Origin: Paraglaciecola hydrolytica
GTDB taxonomy: Bacteria; Pseudomonadota; Gammaproteobacteria; Enterobacterales; Alteromonadaceae
Direction of reading: 5' to 3'
Assembly (NCBI RefSeq): GCF_001565895.1
Contig: NZ_LSNE01000011.1
Span: forward strand, 189,025-253,024
Length of the DNA stretch: 64,000 nucleotides
Shown here: positions 1 to 8,459 of the stretch, one piece after another
Position numbering within the stretch: position 1 is the first letter of the stretch
How the letters are laid out: each line of letters begins with the position of its first letter
Program-made: the position numbers and the translations under genes
The notes under the pieces: generated by a model
Database searches by the model: none
Seen by the model: the letters and a program-made list of their open reading frames with translations, nothing else
Told to the model about the DNA's origin: nothing

Positions 1-608
1 CCCAGAGTCTGAATATTGAAGGCAAAGCAGGGCATTCAAGCGATCCATCCAAAGGCGTGAACGCCATCGAAATTATGTATCAAGCGATAGGCCAGCTAAT
101 GGATTTACAAAGCAAACTCAAAGCTAAATATCATGACGATGCTTTTAGTGTGCCCCATGTGACCATGAACTTGGGACATATTCATGGCGGCGATGGTGAA
201 AACCGCATTTGTGGTCAGTGTTTATTAAATTTTGATTTACGCGCGGTACCTGAATTATCCGATGAAGAAGCATTGGCGATGATAGAAGCTGCATTGGCGC
301 CAGTACGTGAGCGTTTTCCCAATCGTTTAAGTCTGGATTTAATGTATCCAACGGCTCCCTCTTTTGCCTGTAAAGACGAGCAAAATATTATTGCCTTAGC
401 CGAAAAACTCACAGGTAAAAAAGCCAAAAGCGCTAACTACGCCACTGAAGCGCCTTTTATTAACTTATTAGGTTGCGATACTTTGGTGTTGGGGCCGGGA
501 AGTATCGACCAAGCTCATCAACCGGATGAGTTTATGTCCTTAGGCTATGTAGAGCCTACTGTGCGTGTACTGCAGCAATTTATACAAGGTGTTTGTATTC
601 AGCATTAA
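1..608 (+). CDS. argE: Acetylornithine deacetylase, 3' part
   Basis: This is the C-terminal half of an M20-family metallopeptidase. It is cut by the window start and open from base 3. The product would remove the acetyl group from N-acetylornithine in arginine synthesis in the cytoplasm. Visible ArgE signatures are GHSSDP near the start, NLGHIHGGD, NRICGQC, a YATEAPF segment with the metal-binding glutamate, and GPGSIDQAHQPDE near the end. These fit ArgE better than DapE. The GTG at 57 is internal (GVNAIE continues the family alignment), so it is not the true start. The metal-binding N-terminal part lies outside the window. Confidence 0.9.
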   Translation, partial: QSLNIEGKAGHSSDPSKGVNAIEIMYQAIGQLMDLQSKLKAKYHDDAFSVPHVTMNLGHIHGGDGENRICGQCLLNFDLRAVPELSDEEALAMIEAALAPVRERFPNRLSLDLMYPTAPSFACKDEQNIIALAEKLTGKKAKSANYATEAPFINLLGCDTLVLGPGSIDQAHQPDEFMSLGYVEPTVRVLQQFIQGVCIQH

Positions 609-649
609 AAGGAGTAAGTTAGACGGTAAAAAGAGACAGGTAGGGGTTT

Positions 650-1768
650 ATGAATACAACAACACAAATAAATTCCGTGGATGATTTTCGGCGCCAAAGT
701 GATTTGGATTTTATCCTTAGCGCTAGGATCGGCCTGTTAGTGCAAATATTGGGTTGGTTACTGATAGTGATACTAACCGGTTTTTACAGTAAACAACCCT
801 TACTGACCCTACAGCTAAGCTGGCTGATTATTGTCATTTCTCTACTGCGTTTTACTCATATTGCCTTGCATCAATATTTTTATGCCAGCTCCTCGCGAAT
901 ATGGATGGCGACTCACTATTTTTTATTGCTCCTGCAAGCTTTGTTTTGGTCTGGATTTTATGTTTATCAAATCAACTTAGATGCTCTTAGCCCTGCTTTG
1001 CTGGCAAGTATTTTAATGTTAGCCGTGGACAGTAATGGGGCCATATTTAGTATGCGTTCTAAATTGGTAATGACTCAAATCTATCTTGTATTAATGCTAT
1101 TGCCGGCAGCAGCCATGAGTTTTGGGCAAGACAATCTGCAGTTTTTAGCTTACCTATTAATCGCTTATTGGATGTACCTATTAGCCTTTGCTTTGCGTTG
1201 TCACAAACATTACATCCTTAACCATAGCTTTCAGTTAAGTTTAATGAAAAATAAACAAGACATTGATTCAAAAGATAAAATAGATTCACTCACAAAGATT
1301 TATAATCGTCACTATTTTGAAGACTGTTTTGAATATCAATGGCAATTGGCGATACGAAATAGTACTGAGATTGCATTGCTGATGATTGATATTGATCATT
1401 TTAAAACCATCAACGAAGCCCATGGGCAAGAGTTTGGTGATCAATGTTTGGTGCATATCGCGGATGTCATCAGGCAAAGTGCCAAAAGACAAACCGACAT
1501 GGTAATTCGTTATGCAGGTGAGGAGTTTGTCTTGATTTTACCCGATACCGAACAGGCCGCAGCACTGAAACTGGCCGAGGTTATTCGACATAACCTAGAG
1601 TTTGAAGAATTTCAGTGTGGTGATGACAGCCATACTATTACCGCGAGCATTGGTGTGGGCGTGGTTCAACCTAAACAGTTTTCATCACCGACGTTATTAC
1701 TGCAAATAGCCGAAATGGCTTTATTTCAAGCCAAGATCCATGGACGTAATCGAGTTGAACTTGGTTAG
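650..1768 (+). CDS. Membrane-anchored GGDEF diguanylate cyclase
   Basis: The 372-residue product has about six hydrophobic segments in residues 20-185, then a GGDEF domain from about residue 210 to the end. Such proteins make cyclic-di-GMP from two GTP and steer motility versus attachment. Visible GGDEF features are [10 protein letters not shown], the metal-binding MIDIDHFK segment, and the signature loop RYAGEEF, with Ala in the first position. AGEEF variants are known to be active in other enzymes, so activity is plausible but inferred. The membrane part resembles a MASE-type sensor, but I cannot name the subtype. The gene starts 41 bp after argE and mgsA follows closely. Confidence 0.88.
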   Translation: MNTTTQINSVDDFRRQSDLDFILSARIGLLVQILGWLLIVILTGFYSKQPLLTLQLSWLIIVISLLRFTHIALHQYFYASSSRIWMATHYFLLLLQALFWSGFYVYQINLDALSPALLASILMLAVDSNGAIFSMRSKLVMTQIYLVLMLLPAAAMSFGQDNLQFLAYLLIAYWMYLLAFALRCHKHYILNHSFQLSLMKNKQDIDSKDKIDSLTKIYNRHYFEDCFEYQWQLAIRNSTEIALLMIDIDHFKTINEAHGQEFGDQCLVHIADVIRQSAKRQTDMVIRYAGEEFVLILPDTEQAAALKLAEVIRHNLEFEEFQCGDDSHTITASIGVGVVQPKQFSSPTLLLQIAEMALFQAKIHGRNRVELG

Positions 1769-1802
1769 TGTCGATTTACATAAAAAACAACAAGGTTTAA
1801 CC

Positions 1803-2210
1803 ATGCAAAAAACCATTGCCCTAGTGGCACATGATCATAAAAAGCCCGATTTAATCAAATGGGCGCTAGAGCATAAAAGTGAGCTCAGTAAACATAAACT
1901 CGTGGCAACCGGCACCACCGGTGGCCTGTTAATGAAAGCCTTGGCCCTGGATATTCATCGTTATAAAAGTGGTCCACTAGGTGGTGACCAACAAATCGGC
2001 GCCTTGATAGCCGAAAACAAACTCGATTGTTTGATCTTTTTTTGGGACCCGCTGAATCCCGCACCCCACGATCCCGATGTAAAAGCCTTATTGCGTTTGT
2101 GCTCAGTGTGGAATGTGCCGGTGGCATGTAATATGTCTACAGCGGATATGGTGATAACCTCGCCGTTGTTTTTTGATGGGAGTTATCAACGGCAATTGCC
2201 GGATCTTTAA
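1803..2210 (+). CDS. mgsA: Methylglyoxal synthase
   Basis: The product converts dihydroxyacetone phosphate to methylglyoxal and phosphate, a bypass of lower glycolysis used when sugar phosphates accumulate. [10 protein letters not shown] at the N-terminus, the phosphate-binding [19 protein letters not shown], and [12 protein letters not shown] with the catalytic His/Asp pair are all present. The ATG at 1803 gives 135 residues and begins just before the conserved core. An upstream in-frame ATG at 1740 would overlap the GGDEF gene by 29 bp and add residues unlike the family, so I prefer 1803. The stop codon is immediately followed by the left arm of the first inverted-repeat cassette. Confidence 0.92.
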   Translation: MQKTIALVAHDHKKPDLIKWALEHKSELSKHKLVATGTTGGLLMKALALDIHRYKSGPLGGDQQIGALIAENKLDCLIFFWDPLNPAPHDPDVKALLRLCSVWNVPVACNMSTADMVITSPLFFDGSYQRQLPDL

Positions 2211-2546
2211 GCATGGCCTGCGGCCACGAAGCTTATCGCTACGCGACACAGCATGCGCGGTGCTTACTTTTAAAGCATCGCTTCGCGACCGCAATCCATT
2301 GCGTTTATGACATGTCATCCCTGACATGCCAGTTACTTTTTCCCAACAGCCGCAAAAAGTAACCCAAAAGGGCCGCTCTCCAATCAACTTACTATTCCAA
2401 TTTAAGCCCCAACTTGTTTTCAAACCGGTGCGGAGAGCACGTCCATATGCTCACCTCACCTTGTCCAGACATCCTGTCTGGTCATTTGACAAGTCGTGAC
2501 TCAAATCGGGTAAGTTGGAGTCGAGTGTAAAGCACTTTCTTCGATT
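2211..2546 (+). repeat. Left arm of inverted-repeat cassette 1
   Basis: This non-coding arm starts at the base after the mgsA stop codon. Its outer part is a string of very short palindromes (GGCCTGCGGCC, TCGCTACGCGA, TCGCTTCGCGA). Then come ACCGCAATCCATTGC, a hairpin CATGTCA-tccc-TGACATG (2311-2328), a hairpin with stem GTTACTTTTT/AAAAAGTAAC and loop containing CCAACAGC (2332-2363), GGGCCGCTCTCC, a nested hairpin CCAGAC-atcct-GTCTGG (2465-2481), GGGTAAGTTGGAGTCGAG and TTTCTTCGATT. The same order of blocks recurs at 12789-13181 and, inverted, at 3343-3645 and 13940-14297. Short open frames in it are by-products. Confidence 0.9.
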
Positions 2547-2618
2547 AAATTTCGTGTTGCTACATATAGCCTAATTCTGGTTAAATAAAAATTAAGGGCA
2601 CGAAAATTATAGGTTTTT

Positions 2619-3326
2619 ATGGAACGTACATTGGCAACGGTTGGTTCTGAGGTAAATACCCAAAAAATTCTAAGACGTTATTTAGATTTGCCAAAGCTTT
2701 TGGATATCTTACATTCGAAGTCTCTCTATTTTAGACGAGCAGATGGTTTTTCAGATCGTTTGGAAGGCGCGTTATTCCCATGTTTACGAAGGTCAATAGA
2801 TGAAGGGTGTAAAAATGGCGCAATAAAAACAAATTCGGACGAATTTTATAGAAGAGCGAGAGAAGAGAACTTTGTAAGCTGCTGGACTATCGGTGCCAAT
2901 GATAATATGGCTTTATGGCAGTTGTATGGTGGCATTAAGACTAGCGTCGCAATAACTACTACTGTTGAGAGAATTATTCATTGCGCATTAGATTGGAATG
3001 AACCTATTGATGTGCGTAAAGTAAAGTACATAAATCATAAAAAGCCTCCTAATTGTGGCATTGGGGCGCCTAGAGATGTATTGCAATTTAAGAGTGAAGC
3101 CTACAAATTCGAAAATGAACTTCGAGTCGTTGTGTCTCCACATAGGAATGTAAATCCATCAATGGGAATGCGTCTGCCATTGACAGATCTTAATAAATTA
3201 ATCAGAAGTGTTGTGCTTGCTCCAGAGGCAGAGTCTAATTTTGTTGAAGCCGTTTCGGATTTATGTGTGAAATATGGACTAAAGGCTCCAGTTCGAAAGT
3301 CGAAACTTTCTTTTGTGTCAGTATGA
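2619..3326 (+). CDS. DUF2971-like cargo protein of cassette 1
   Basis: This 235-residue soluble protein is the only gene between the two inverted arms of cassette 1. It has the layout I associate with DUF2971: an N-terminal ILRRYLDLPKLLDILHSKSL with LYFRRADGFSDRLEG, a central ENFVSCWTIGANDNMALWQL with YGG, then FKSEAYKFENELRVVV and a C-terminal VVLAPEA...YGL segment. The molecular function of this family is not known to me, and no signal peptide or membrane segment is visible. The gene looks more A+T-rich and codon-atypical than its neighbours, which fits acquisition as cargo. ATG 2619 lacks a strong ribosome site, so the start is reasonable but unproved. Confidence 0.75.
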   Translation: MERTLATVGSEVNTQKILRRYLDLPKLLDILHSKSLYFRRADGFSDRLEGALFPCLRRSIDEGCKNGAIKTNSDEFYRRAREENFVSCWTIGANDNMALWQLYGGIKTSVAITTTVERIIHCALDWNEPIDVRKVKYINHKKPPNCGIGAPRDVLQFKSEAYKFENELRVVVSPHRNVNPSMGMRLPLTDLNKLIRSVVLAPEAESNFVEAVSDLCVKYGLKAPVRKSKLSFVSV

Positions 3327-3342
3327 AATTTAATAAGGTATA

Positions 3343-3645
3343 AATTCGAAGAAATAGGTGTTCTTCTCGACTCATTGCTCCCTGAGCACCGCTGGTTTTA
3401 AAAGGTCAAAGTGCAGGGATGCACTTTGAGTGAGAATGATGTCGGGAACATCTGCTCACGGCCTTATAAAATCAAGACGCGCAGGGATTAGAGCAATGTT
3501 GGAGAGCGGCTTCTTTTGCCTACTTTTCTTAGCTGTTGAAGAAAAGTATGGTCGGACGGCAAGGACGCCGTTAGAAAAACGCAATGGATTGCGGTCGCGC
3601 AGCGATAAATAAGCAAAGCGCATGCCCCATCGCGTAGCGATGCTT
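3343..3645 (-). repeat. Right arm of inverted-repeat cassette 1
   Basis: Read on the minus strand, this arm repeats the block order of the left arm and ends one base before the stop codon of the convergent gene at 3646. Key blocks are TTCGAAGAA (3345-3353), hairpin CAAAGTGC/GCACTTTG (3407-3428), GAGAGCGGC, hairpin TACTTTTCT/AGAAAAGTA around GCTGTTG (3521-3548), hairpin ACGGC/GCCGT (3556-3571), CGCAATGGATTGCGGTCGCG (3580-3599) and TCGCGTAGCGA. It is far closer to the right arm of cassette 2 (13940-14297) than to its own left arm. A small open frame at 3430-3612 lies wholly inside the repeat and is not a gene. Confidence 0.88.
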
Positions 3646-4113
3646 TTAAGCTTCTGCTTTTAGCAGTGTTTGCCCGCAGCGTAAACGTCCAAACACCCAT
3701 CCCCCTATTGCGCCACATAAACATAAAGCCAATATCCCTGCATGAGAGCGGGCGCTGGCGATAAGCGTAATATTCATAATGGGTTGCATGGCGATTAACA
3801 TGAGTCCAACTGCACTGGCGCCAGCTAAGGGGTAAAGTAGCTTAAGTGGTGAATAAAGTGTGACTAGCCATTTTTTTAACAGCGTTAGGGCGAGCAAGCC
3901 TAAAAATAAACTCAAGCTAATAATGGGTCCAAGGGTAGGGAATAAACCCTGCAGATCTTGCCAGGTCATGCGTAGTCGATCAGACCAAGAAATCACGATG
4001 CCTAAGTCACTCAAGCCATGTAAGACAAACTGACTATGCACCATGCTGGCACAGATGAAGGTGAGCAGCGATGCCGCAAAAAAATGACCAACCAGAGTAA
4101 AAAAACGCTGCAT
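3646..4113 (-). CDS. Small integral membrane protein, unknown function
   Basis: This 155-residue protein has four predicted transmembrane segments, roughly at residues 8-28, 62-82, 90-112 and 125-145, and only short polar connections. I recognise no family motif or catalytic residue. It is convergent with mgsA, separated from it by cassette 1, and divergent from the sugar dehydrogenase at 4175. Its stop codon lies directly at the outer edge of the cassette's right arm. Membrane location is inferred from hydrophobicity. A role cannot be assigned. Confidence 0.65.
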   Translation of the reverse strand: MQRFFTLVGHFFAASLLTFICASMVHSQFVLHGLSDLGIVISWSDRLRMTWQDLQGLFPTLGPIISLSLFLGLLALTLLKKWLVTLYSPLKLLYPLAGASAVGLMLIAMQPIMNITLIASARSHAGILALCLCGAIGGWVFGRLRCGQTLLKAEA

Positions 4114-4174
4114 AAAGTATCTGCATAGATAGATATGATGACCATTATCATGGCACTATCGAGCTTATAACCCA

Positions 4175-5386
4175 ATGAAAAATTTTAGTGGTGCTGAGCT
4201 TATGATATTTCCCAATAATTTTATTCGAGTATTTCACCTCTTTGTTTTTTTGCTGACACTGACCCACATTGCATTTGCGACCGTCGCACAAGCTGAACCC
4301 GCTTCCGGCAAAAAGTTTTCGGCTTATCAAGTAAGCGAAGTAGCCACTGGTTTGTCTTTTCCGTGGTCATTGGCATTTTTACCCGATGATGCTTTATTGG
4401 TGACCGAGCGCACAGGACAGTTGCGCAAAGTCGTTGCTGGTGAAGTGTCGACACCAATCGGCGGCCTACCTGATGATATTTATGTTAAAGGTCAGGGGGG
4501 GTTATTGGATGTGGTGCTACATCCTGACTATGCCCAAAACGGCTGGATTTATTTAAGTTATGCATCTGGCACAGATCAGAATAATGCCTTAAAAGTCATG
4601 CGCGCTAAACTCAGTGGACTTAAATTGCTCGAGCAACAAGTGTTGTTTACGGTTACACCAACAAAAAATACCCCTGTGCATTATGGTGGGCGTATGGCGT
4701 TTTTGCCGGATAACAGCCTGTTAATTACTAGTGGTGATGGTTTTGATTTTCGTGAACAAGCACAACTTAAGTCGAGTTTGTTAGGAAAAATTATCCGCAT
4801 TATGGATGATGGTAGTGTGCCACTGGATAATCCTTTTGTTGAGAGTGGGGAGGAACTTACTTCGGCTGTAGATCATGAAAATAAGTCAATCCAATATATC
4901 TATTCTCTTGGCCATCGTAACCCTCAAGGGATTTTATATGATCCACAACGCCAGCAGATTTTTGCCCATGAACATGGTCCTGCAGGTGGTGATGAAGTTA
5001 ACATCATTAAAGCGGGTTATAATTATGGCTGGCCAGTGATCACCCAAGGTCTTGATTATTCAGGCGCGCGCATTAGTCCTTTTACCGAATACCCCGGTAT
5101 GCAACAACCTTGGGTTGATTGGACTCCGTCCATAGCGCCATCAGGCATGGTGATGTATCGCGGTGAGATGTTTGCTAATGCCCAAGGTGATTTACTTGCC
5201 ACCTCACTCAAGTTTAAACAAGTATATTGGTTGCAATTAGAGGGTGATAGGGTACTTACGCAAACAACCCTGTTTAGTGAAATTGGCGAACGTTTGCGCG
5301 ATATTCGTGTGCATCCTGATGGTAGCTTGTATTTGTTGACGGATGCAGCAGATGGAAAAATACTTCGAGTTACGGCGCTTAAATGA
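4175..5386 (+). CDS. Secreted PQQ-dependent aldose sugar dehydrogenase
   Basis: The product has a signal peptide (hydrophobic FHLFVFLLTLTHIAFA, cleavage near VAQAEP) and a six-bladed beta-propeller of the glucose/sorbosone dehydrogenase family, like E. coli YliI. Such enzymes oxidise aldoses in the periplasm using PQQ. Seen are GLSFPWSLAFLPD, GQGGLLDVVLHPD, HYGGRMAFLPD, SLGHRNPQG, EHGPAGGDEVN and NYGWPV, the usual landmarks of the PQQ and calcium sites. The length of 403 residues is normal. A second in-frame ATG at 4202 gives a tighter signal peptide and may be the true start. No PQQ biosynthesis genes are in the window. Confidence 0.88.
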   Translation: MKNFSGAELMIFPNNFIRVFHLFVFLLTLTHIAFATVAQAEPASGKKFSAYQVSEVATGLSFPWSLAFLPDDALLVTERTGQLRKVVAGEVSTPIGGLPDDIYVKGQGGLLDVVLHPDYAQNGWIYLSYASGTDQNNALKVMRAKLSGLKLLEQQVLFTVTPTKNTPVHYGGRMAFLPDNSLLITSGDGFDFREQAQLKSSLLGKIIRIMDDGSVPLDNPFVESGEELTSAVDHENKSIQYIYSLGHRNPQGILYDPQRQQIFAHEHGPAGGDEVNIIKAGYNYGWPVITQGLDYSGARISPFTEYPGMQQPWVDWTPSIAPSGMVMYRGEMFANAQGDLLATSLKFKQVYWLQLEGDRVLTQTTLFSEIGERLRDIRVHPDGSLYLLTDAADGKILRVTALK

Positions 5387-5574
5387 CTAAATGCTAGTTT
5401 TATGTTTAAAAAATGTTAATTTTCAGTGTCTTATCACCAAAATCAATAGTCACTATAGTTAAACTTTAGCCTAGATGAATTTTAATTTTGCATATAAGGC
5501 TTTATACTGCATAGGTTTATTTCCTAACCTCCACCATAAGTTGTATTTCCGGAGCCAACCAAGAGGATCGTATA

Positions 5575-8187
5575 GTGTTAGAAGCATATCGTAAACACGT
5601 TGCTGAACGTGCAGCAGAGGGTATCCCACCACAAGCATTAACTGCCGAGCAAACTGCCAGTTTAGTTGAGTTGTTAAAAGCGCCACCGGCCGGTGAAGAA
5701 GCGTTTTTACTTGAACTAATTTCTGAGCGTGTACCTCCTGGTGTAGATGAAGCAGCCTATGTTAAAGCTGGCTTTTTAAGCGCTATCGTTAAAGGCGAAA
5801 CAGAATGTGCGTTAATTTCTAAAGATGCAGCTATCCAATTACTAGGCAATATGCACGGTGGTTATAACATCGTGACTTTGGTTGATGCCTTGGATGATGT
5901 TGAATTAGCCGAGTTAGCCGCAGAAGAGTTAAAACATACTTTGTTAATGTTTGACCGTTTTCACGATGTTGAAGATAAAGCCCGCGCCGGCAACCAATAT
6001 GCTCAAGACGTATTGGAATCTTGGGCCGAAGCCGAATGGTTTACCTCTCGCCCTGATTTAGCTGAAAAAATTACGGTCAGCGTATTTAAAGTGACCGGCG
6101 AAACCAATACCGATGACTTGTCTCCTGCGCCTGACGCATGGTCACGTCCGGATATCCCATTACACGCGCGCGCTGCGTTTAAAATGACTCGTGATGGTTT
6201 AACACCTGAAAAACACGGCGAAGTGGGCCCACTAAAACAAATCGAAGCCATTAAAGCCCAAGGTTACCCCGTTGCTTTTGTGGGTGACGTTGTTGGTACA
6301 GGTTCTTCACGTAAGTCAGCCACTAACTCAGTATTGTGGTTCTTCGGTGAAGATATGCCGGGCGTACCTAACAAACGTGGCGGTGGTATTTGTTTTGGTA
6401 GCAAAGTGGCGCCAATTTTCTTCAATACCATGGAAGATGCCGGTGCTTTAGTATTTGAAGCCGACGTAGAAAAAATGAATATGGGTGACGTGATCGACAT
6501 CTTCCCTCTGGAAGGAAAAATCACTAACCACAAAACCGGCGAAGTGCTTGCCACTTACGAATACAAGTCAAAAGTATTGTTAGACGAAGTGCGTGCTGGT
6601 GGCCGTATTAACCTGATTATCGGCCGTGGTTTAACCGATAAAGCCCGTGAATCTTTGGGTTTACCGGCTAACGATATGTTCCGTAAACCAGAGCAACCAG
6701 CTGATACGGGTAAGGGTTATACTCTTGCTCAGAAAATGGTGGGTAAGGCTTGTGGTGTTAAAGGTATCCGTCCAGGCACTTATTGCGAACCTAAGATGAC
6801 GACTGTTGGTTCACAAGATACTACCGGTCCTATGACGCGTGATGAATTAAAAGACTTAGCGTGTTTAGGTTTTACGGCTGATTTAACTATGCAGTCTTTC
6901 TGTCATACAGCGGCTTACCCTAAGCCTATCGATATCGAAACTCAGCATACTCTACCTGATTTCATCATGAACCGTGGCGGTGTGTCTTTACGTCCAGGTG
7001 ACGGTATTATCCACTCTTGGTTAAACCGTATGTTATTGCCTGATACAGTCGGTACTGGTGGTGACTCACATACCCGTTTCCCTATGGGTATCTCTTTCCC
7101 TGCAGGTTCTGGTTTGGTGGCTTTTGCTGCTGCCACAGGTGTTATGCCTTTGGATATGCCTGAATCTATCCTTGTACGTTTTAAAGGTAAAATGCAGCCT
7201 GGTATCACCTTACGTGACTTAGTGCATGCCATTCCTTTATACGGCATCAAAGCCGGTTTATTGACGGTTGCTAAAAAAGGCAAAATCAATGCTTTCTCTG
7301 GCCGTATTTTAGAAATTGAAGGTTTAGATGGTTTAACTATCGAACAAGCTTTTGAATTATCTGATGCTTCTGCTGAACGTTCTGCGGCTGGTTGTACTAT
7401 TAAGTTGTCACAAGATTCTATCGCTGAATATCTGACTTCTAACATCACCATGTTACGTTGGATGATCAACGAAGGTTATGGCGACCAACGTACCCTTGAG
7501 CGTCGTGCACGTAAGATGGAAGCATGGTTAGCTAAACCAGAATTGATGGAAGCCGATGCTGACGCTGAATATGTTGAAGTATTAGAAATCGACTTAAACG
7601 AAATCAAAGAGCCGATTTTATGCTGCCCTAACGATCCAGATGATGCCAAAACTTTATCTGAAGTCGCTGGCGACAAAGTTGATGAAGTCTTCATCGGTTC
7701 ATGTATGACTAACATTGGTCACTTCCGCGCTGCGGGTAAATTGCTTGAGCAATATGACGGTACTTTGCCAACACGTTTGTGGATGTCTCCGCCGACTAAG
7801 ATGGACGAAGCCCAGCTTAAAGAAGAAGGCTACTACAACGTTTACGCTAAAGCGGGTGTACGTACTGAAATGTCGGGCTGTTCATTGTGTATGGGTAACC
7901 AAGCACGTGTTGAACCTGGCGCAACGGTATTATCGACTTCTACTCGTAACTTCCCTAACCGTTTAGGTGATGGTGCAAACGTGTATTTGTGTTCAGCTGA
8001 AATGGCCGCTGTTGGCGCTATCGTGGGTAAAATCCCCAGTGCTGCAGAATATATGGAATATGCTAATAAGATTGAATCAATGTCGGGCGATGTGTTCCGT
8101 TATTTGAACTTCGATCGTATGCCATCGTTCAAAGCAGCTGAAGAAGAAGCTAAGAAGAATATTATTCCTACTTTGCAACTTGCCTAG
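5575..8187 (+). CDS. acnB: Bifunctional aconitate hydratase 2 / 2-methylisocitrate dehydratase
   Basis: AcnB interconverts citrate and isocitrate in the TCA cycle with a [4Fe-4S] cluster. It can also act on 2-methylisocitrate and bind mRNA when the cluster is lost. The 870 residues match the AcnB domain order: an N-terminal HEAT-like domain ([15 protein letters not shown]), the swivel domain early in the chain ([20 protein letters not shown]), then the catalytic core with [26 protein letters not shown] and the cluster ligands in FIGSCMTN and [10 protein letters not shown]. The start is a GTG at 5575, preceded by AAGAGG at good spacing. A strong terminator follows, so it appears to be a single-gene transcript. 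Confidence 0.97.
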   Translation: MLEAYRKHVAERAAEGIPPQALTAEQTASLVELLKAPPAGEEAFLLELISERVPPGVDEAAYVKAGFLSAIVKGETECALISKDAAIQLLGNMHGGYNIVTLVDALDDVELAELAAEELKHTLLMFDRFHDVEDKARAGNQYAQDVLESWAEAEWFTSRPDLAEKITVSVFKVTGETNTDDLSPAPDAWSRPDIPLHARAAFKMTRDGLTPEKHGEVGPLKQIEAIKAQGYPVAFVGDVVGTGSSRKSATNSVLWFFGEDMPGVPNKRGGGICFGSKVAPIFFNTMEDAGALVFEADVEKMNMGDVIDIFPLEGKITNHKTGEVLATYEYKSKVLLDEVRAGGRINLIIGRGLTDKARESLGLPANDMFRKPEQPADTGKGYTLAQKMVGKACGVKGIRPGTYCEPKMTTVGSQDTTGPMTRDELKDLACLGFTADLTMQSFCHTAAYPKPIDIETQHTLPDFIMNRGGVSLRPGDGIIHSWLNRMLLPDTVGTGGDSHTRFPMGISFPAGSGLVAFAAATGVMPLDMPESILVRFKGKMQPGITLRDLVHAIPLYGIKAGLLTVAKKGKINAFSGRILEIEGLDGLTIEQAFELSDASAERSAAGCTIKLSQDSIAEYLTSNITMLRWMINEGYGDQRTLERRARKMEAWLAKPELMEADADAEYVEVLEIDLNEIKEPILCCPNDPDDAKTLSEVAGDKVDEVFIGSCMTNIGHFRAAGKLLEQYDGTLPTRLWMSPPTKMDEAQLKEEGYYNVYAKAGVRTEMSGCSLCMGNQARVEPGATVLSTSTRNFPNRLGDGANVYLCSAEMAAVGAIVGKIPSAAEYMEYANKIESMSGDVFRYLNFDRMPSFKAAEEEAKKNIIPTLQLA

Positions 8188-8207
8188 TTACTAGGTAACG
8201 AGCACTT

Positions 8208-8249
8208 AAAAAAGCCGGAAAGAGTGTTTAGCTTTCCGGCTTTTTTTTT
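8208..8249 (+). terminator. Rho-independent terminator of acnB
   Basis: AAGCCGGAAAG pairs with CTTTCCGGCTT around a short loop and is followed by a run of nine T. It lies 20 bp after the acnB stop codon. An A-run on the left also allows some function in the opposite direction. Confidence 0.9.
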
Positions 8250-8282
8250 GCGCAAAATTTAGCACACTCAAAACTCAGACAT

Positions 8283-8308
8283 AAAAAAAGGCCTCTAAAA
8301 TAGAGGCC
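8283..8308 (-). terminator. Rho-independent terminator facing xylA
   Basis: GGCCTCTA and TAGAGGCC form an 8-bp stem. On the minus strand the stem is followed by seven T. It would end transcripts coming from xylBA and also insulates acnB. Confidence 0.85.
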
Positions 8309-8372
8309 TTGCAAAAAGTCGACGAACCACGGGACACACACATTCGCCAACTGGTTTTTACAAACTGTGTTT

Positions 8373-8444
8373 TTTATACCCACCTTTCTTCACCCTTGAA
8401 ACGGCAGCGTTGTTGGCTGCCATTCCAATGCTATTGGGTATAAA
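8373..8444. repeat. Dispersed palindromic repeat downstream of xylA
   Basis: TTTATACCCA (8373-8382) pairs with TGGGTATAAA (8435-8444). Inside is a second hairpin, GGCAGC/GCTGCC (8403-8421), with the loop motif GTTGTTGGCTG. The phrase CCTTGAAACGGCAGCGTTGT resembles CCTTGTAACTGCACGTTTGT at 22124-22143, so this looks like a copy of a dispersed intergenic element. The rest of the 8188-8459 gap holds the two terminators. Confidence 0.55.
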
Positions 8445-8459
8445 TATCTCTATAAAGAA

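Noticed and set aside
2103-2423. Minus-strand open frame spanning the end of mgsA and cassette arm
   Set aside because: It lies partly antisense in mgsA and partly in the repeat arm; its residues only reflect hairpin blocks (VTFCGCWEKVT, NGLRSRSD) seen in the other arms.
3430-3612. Plus-strand 60-codon frame in the right arm of cassette 1
   Set aside because: Wholly inside the repeat, no ribosome site, and the matching arm at 13940-14335 does not keep the frame as a gene.
6942-7469. Minus-strand 175-codon frame inside acnB
   Set aside because: Antisense shadow of a strongly conserved gene.
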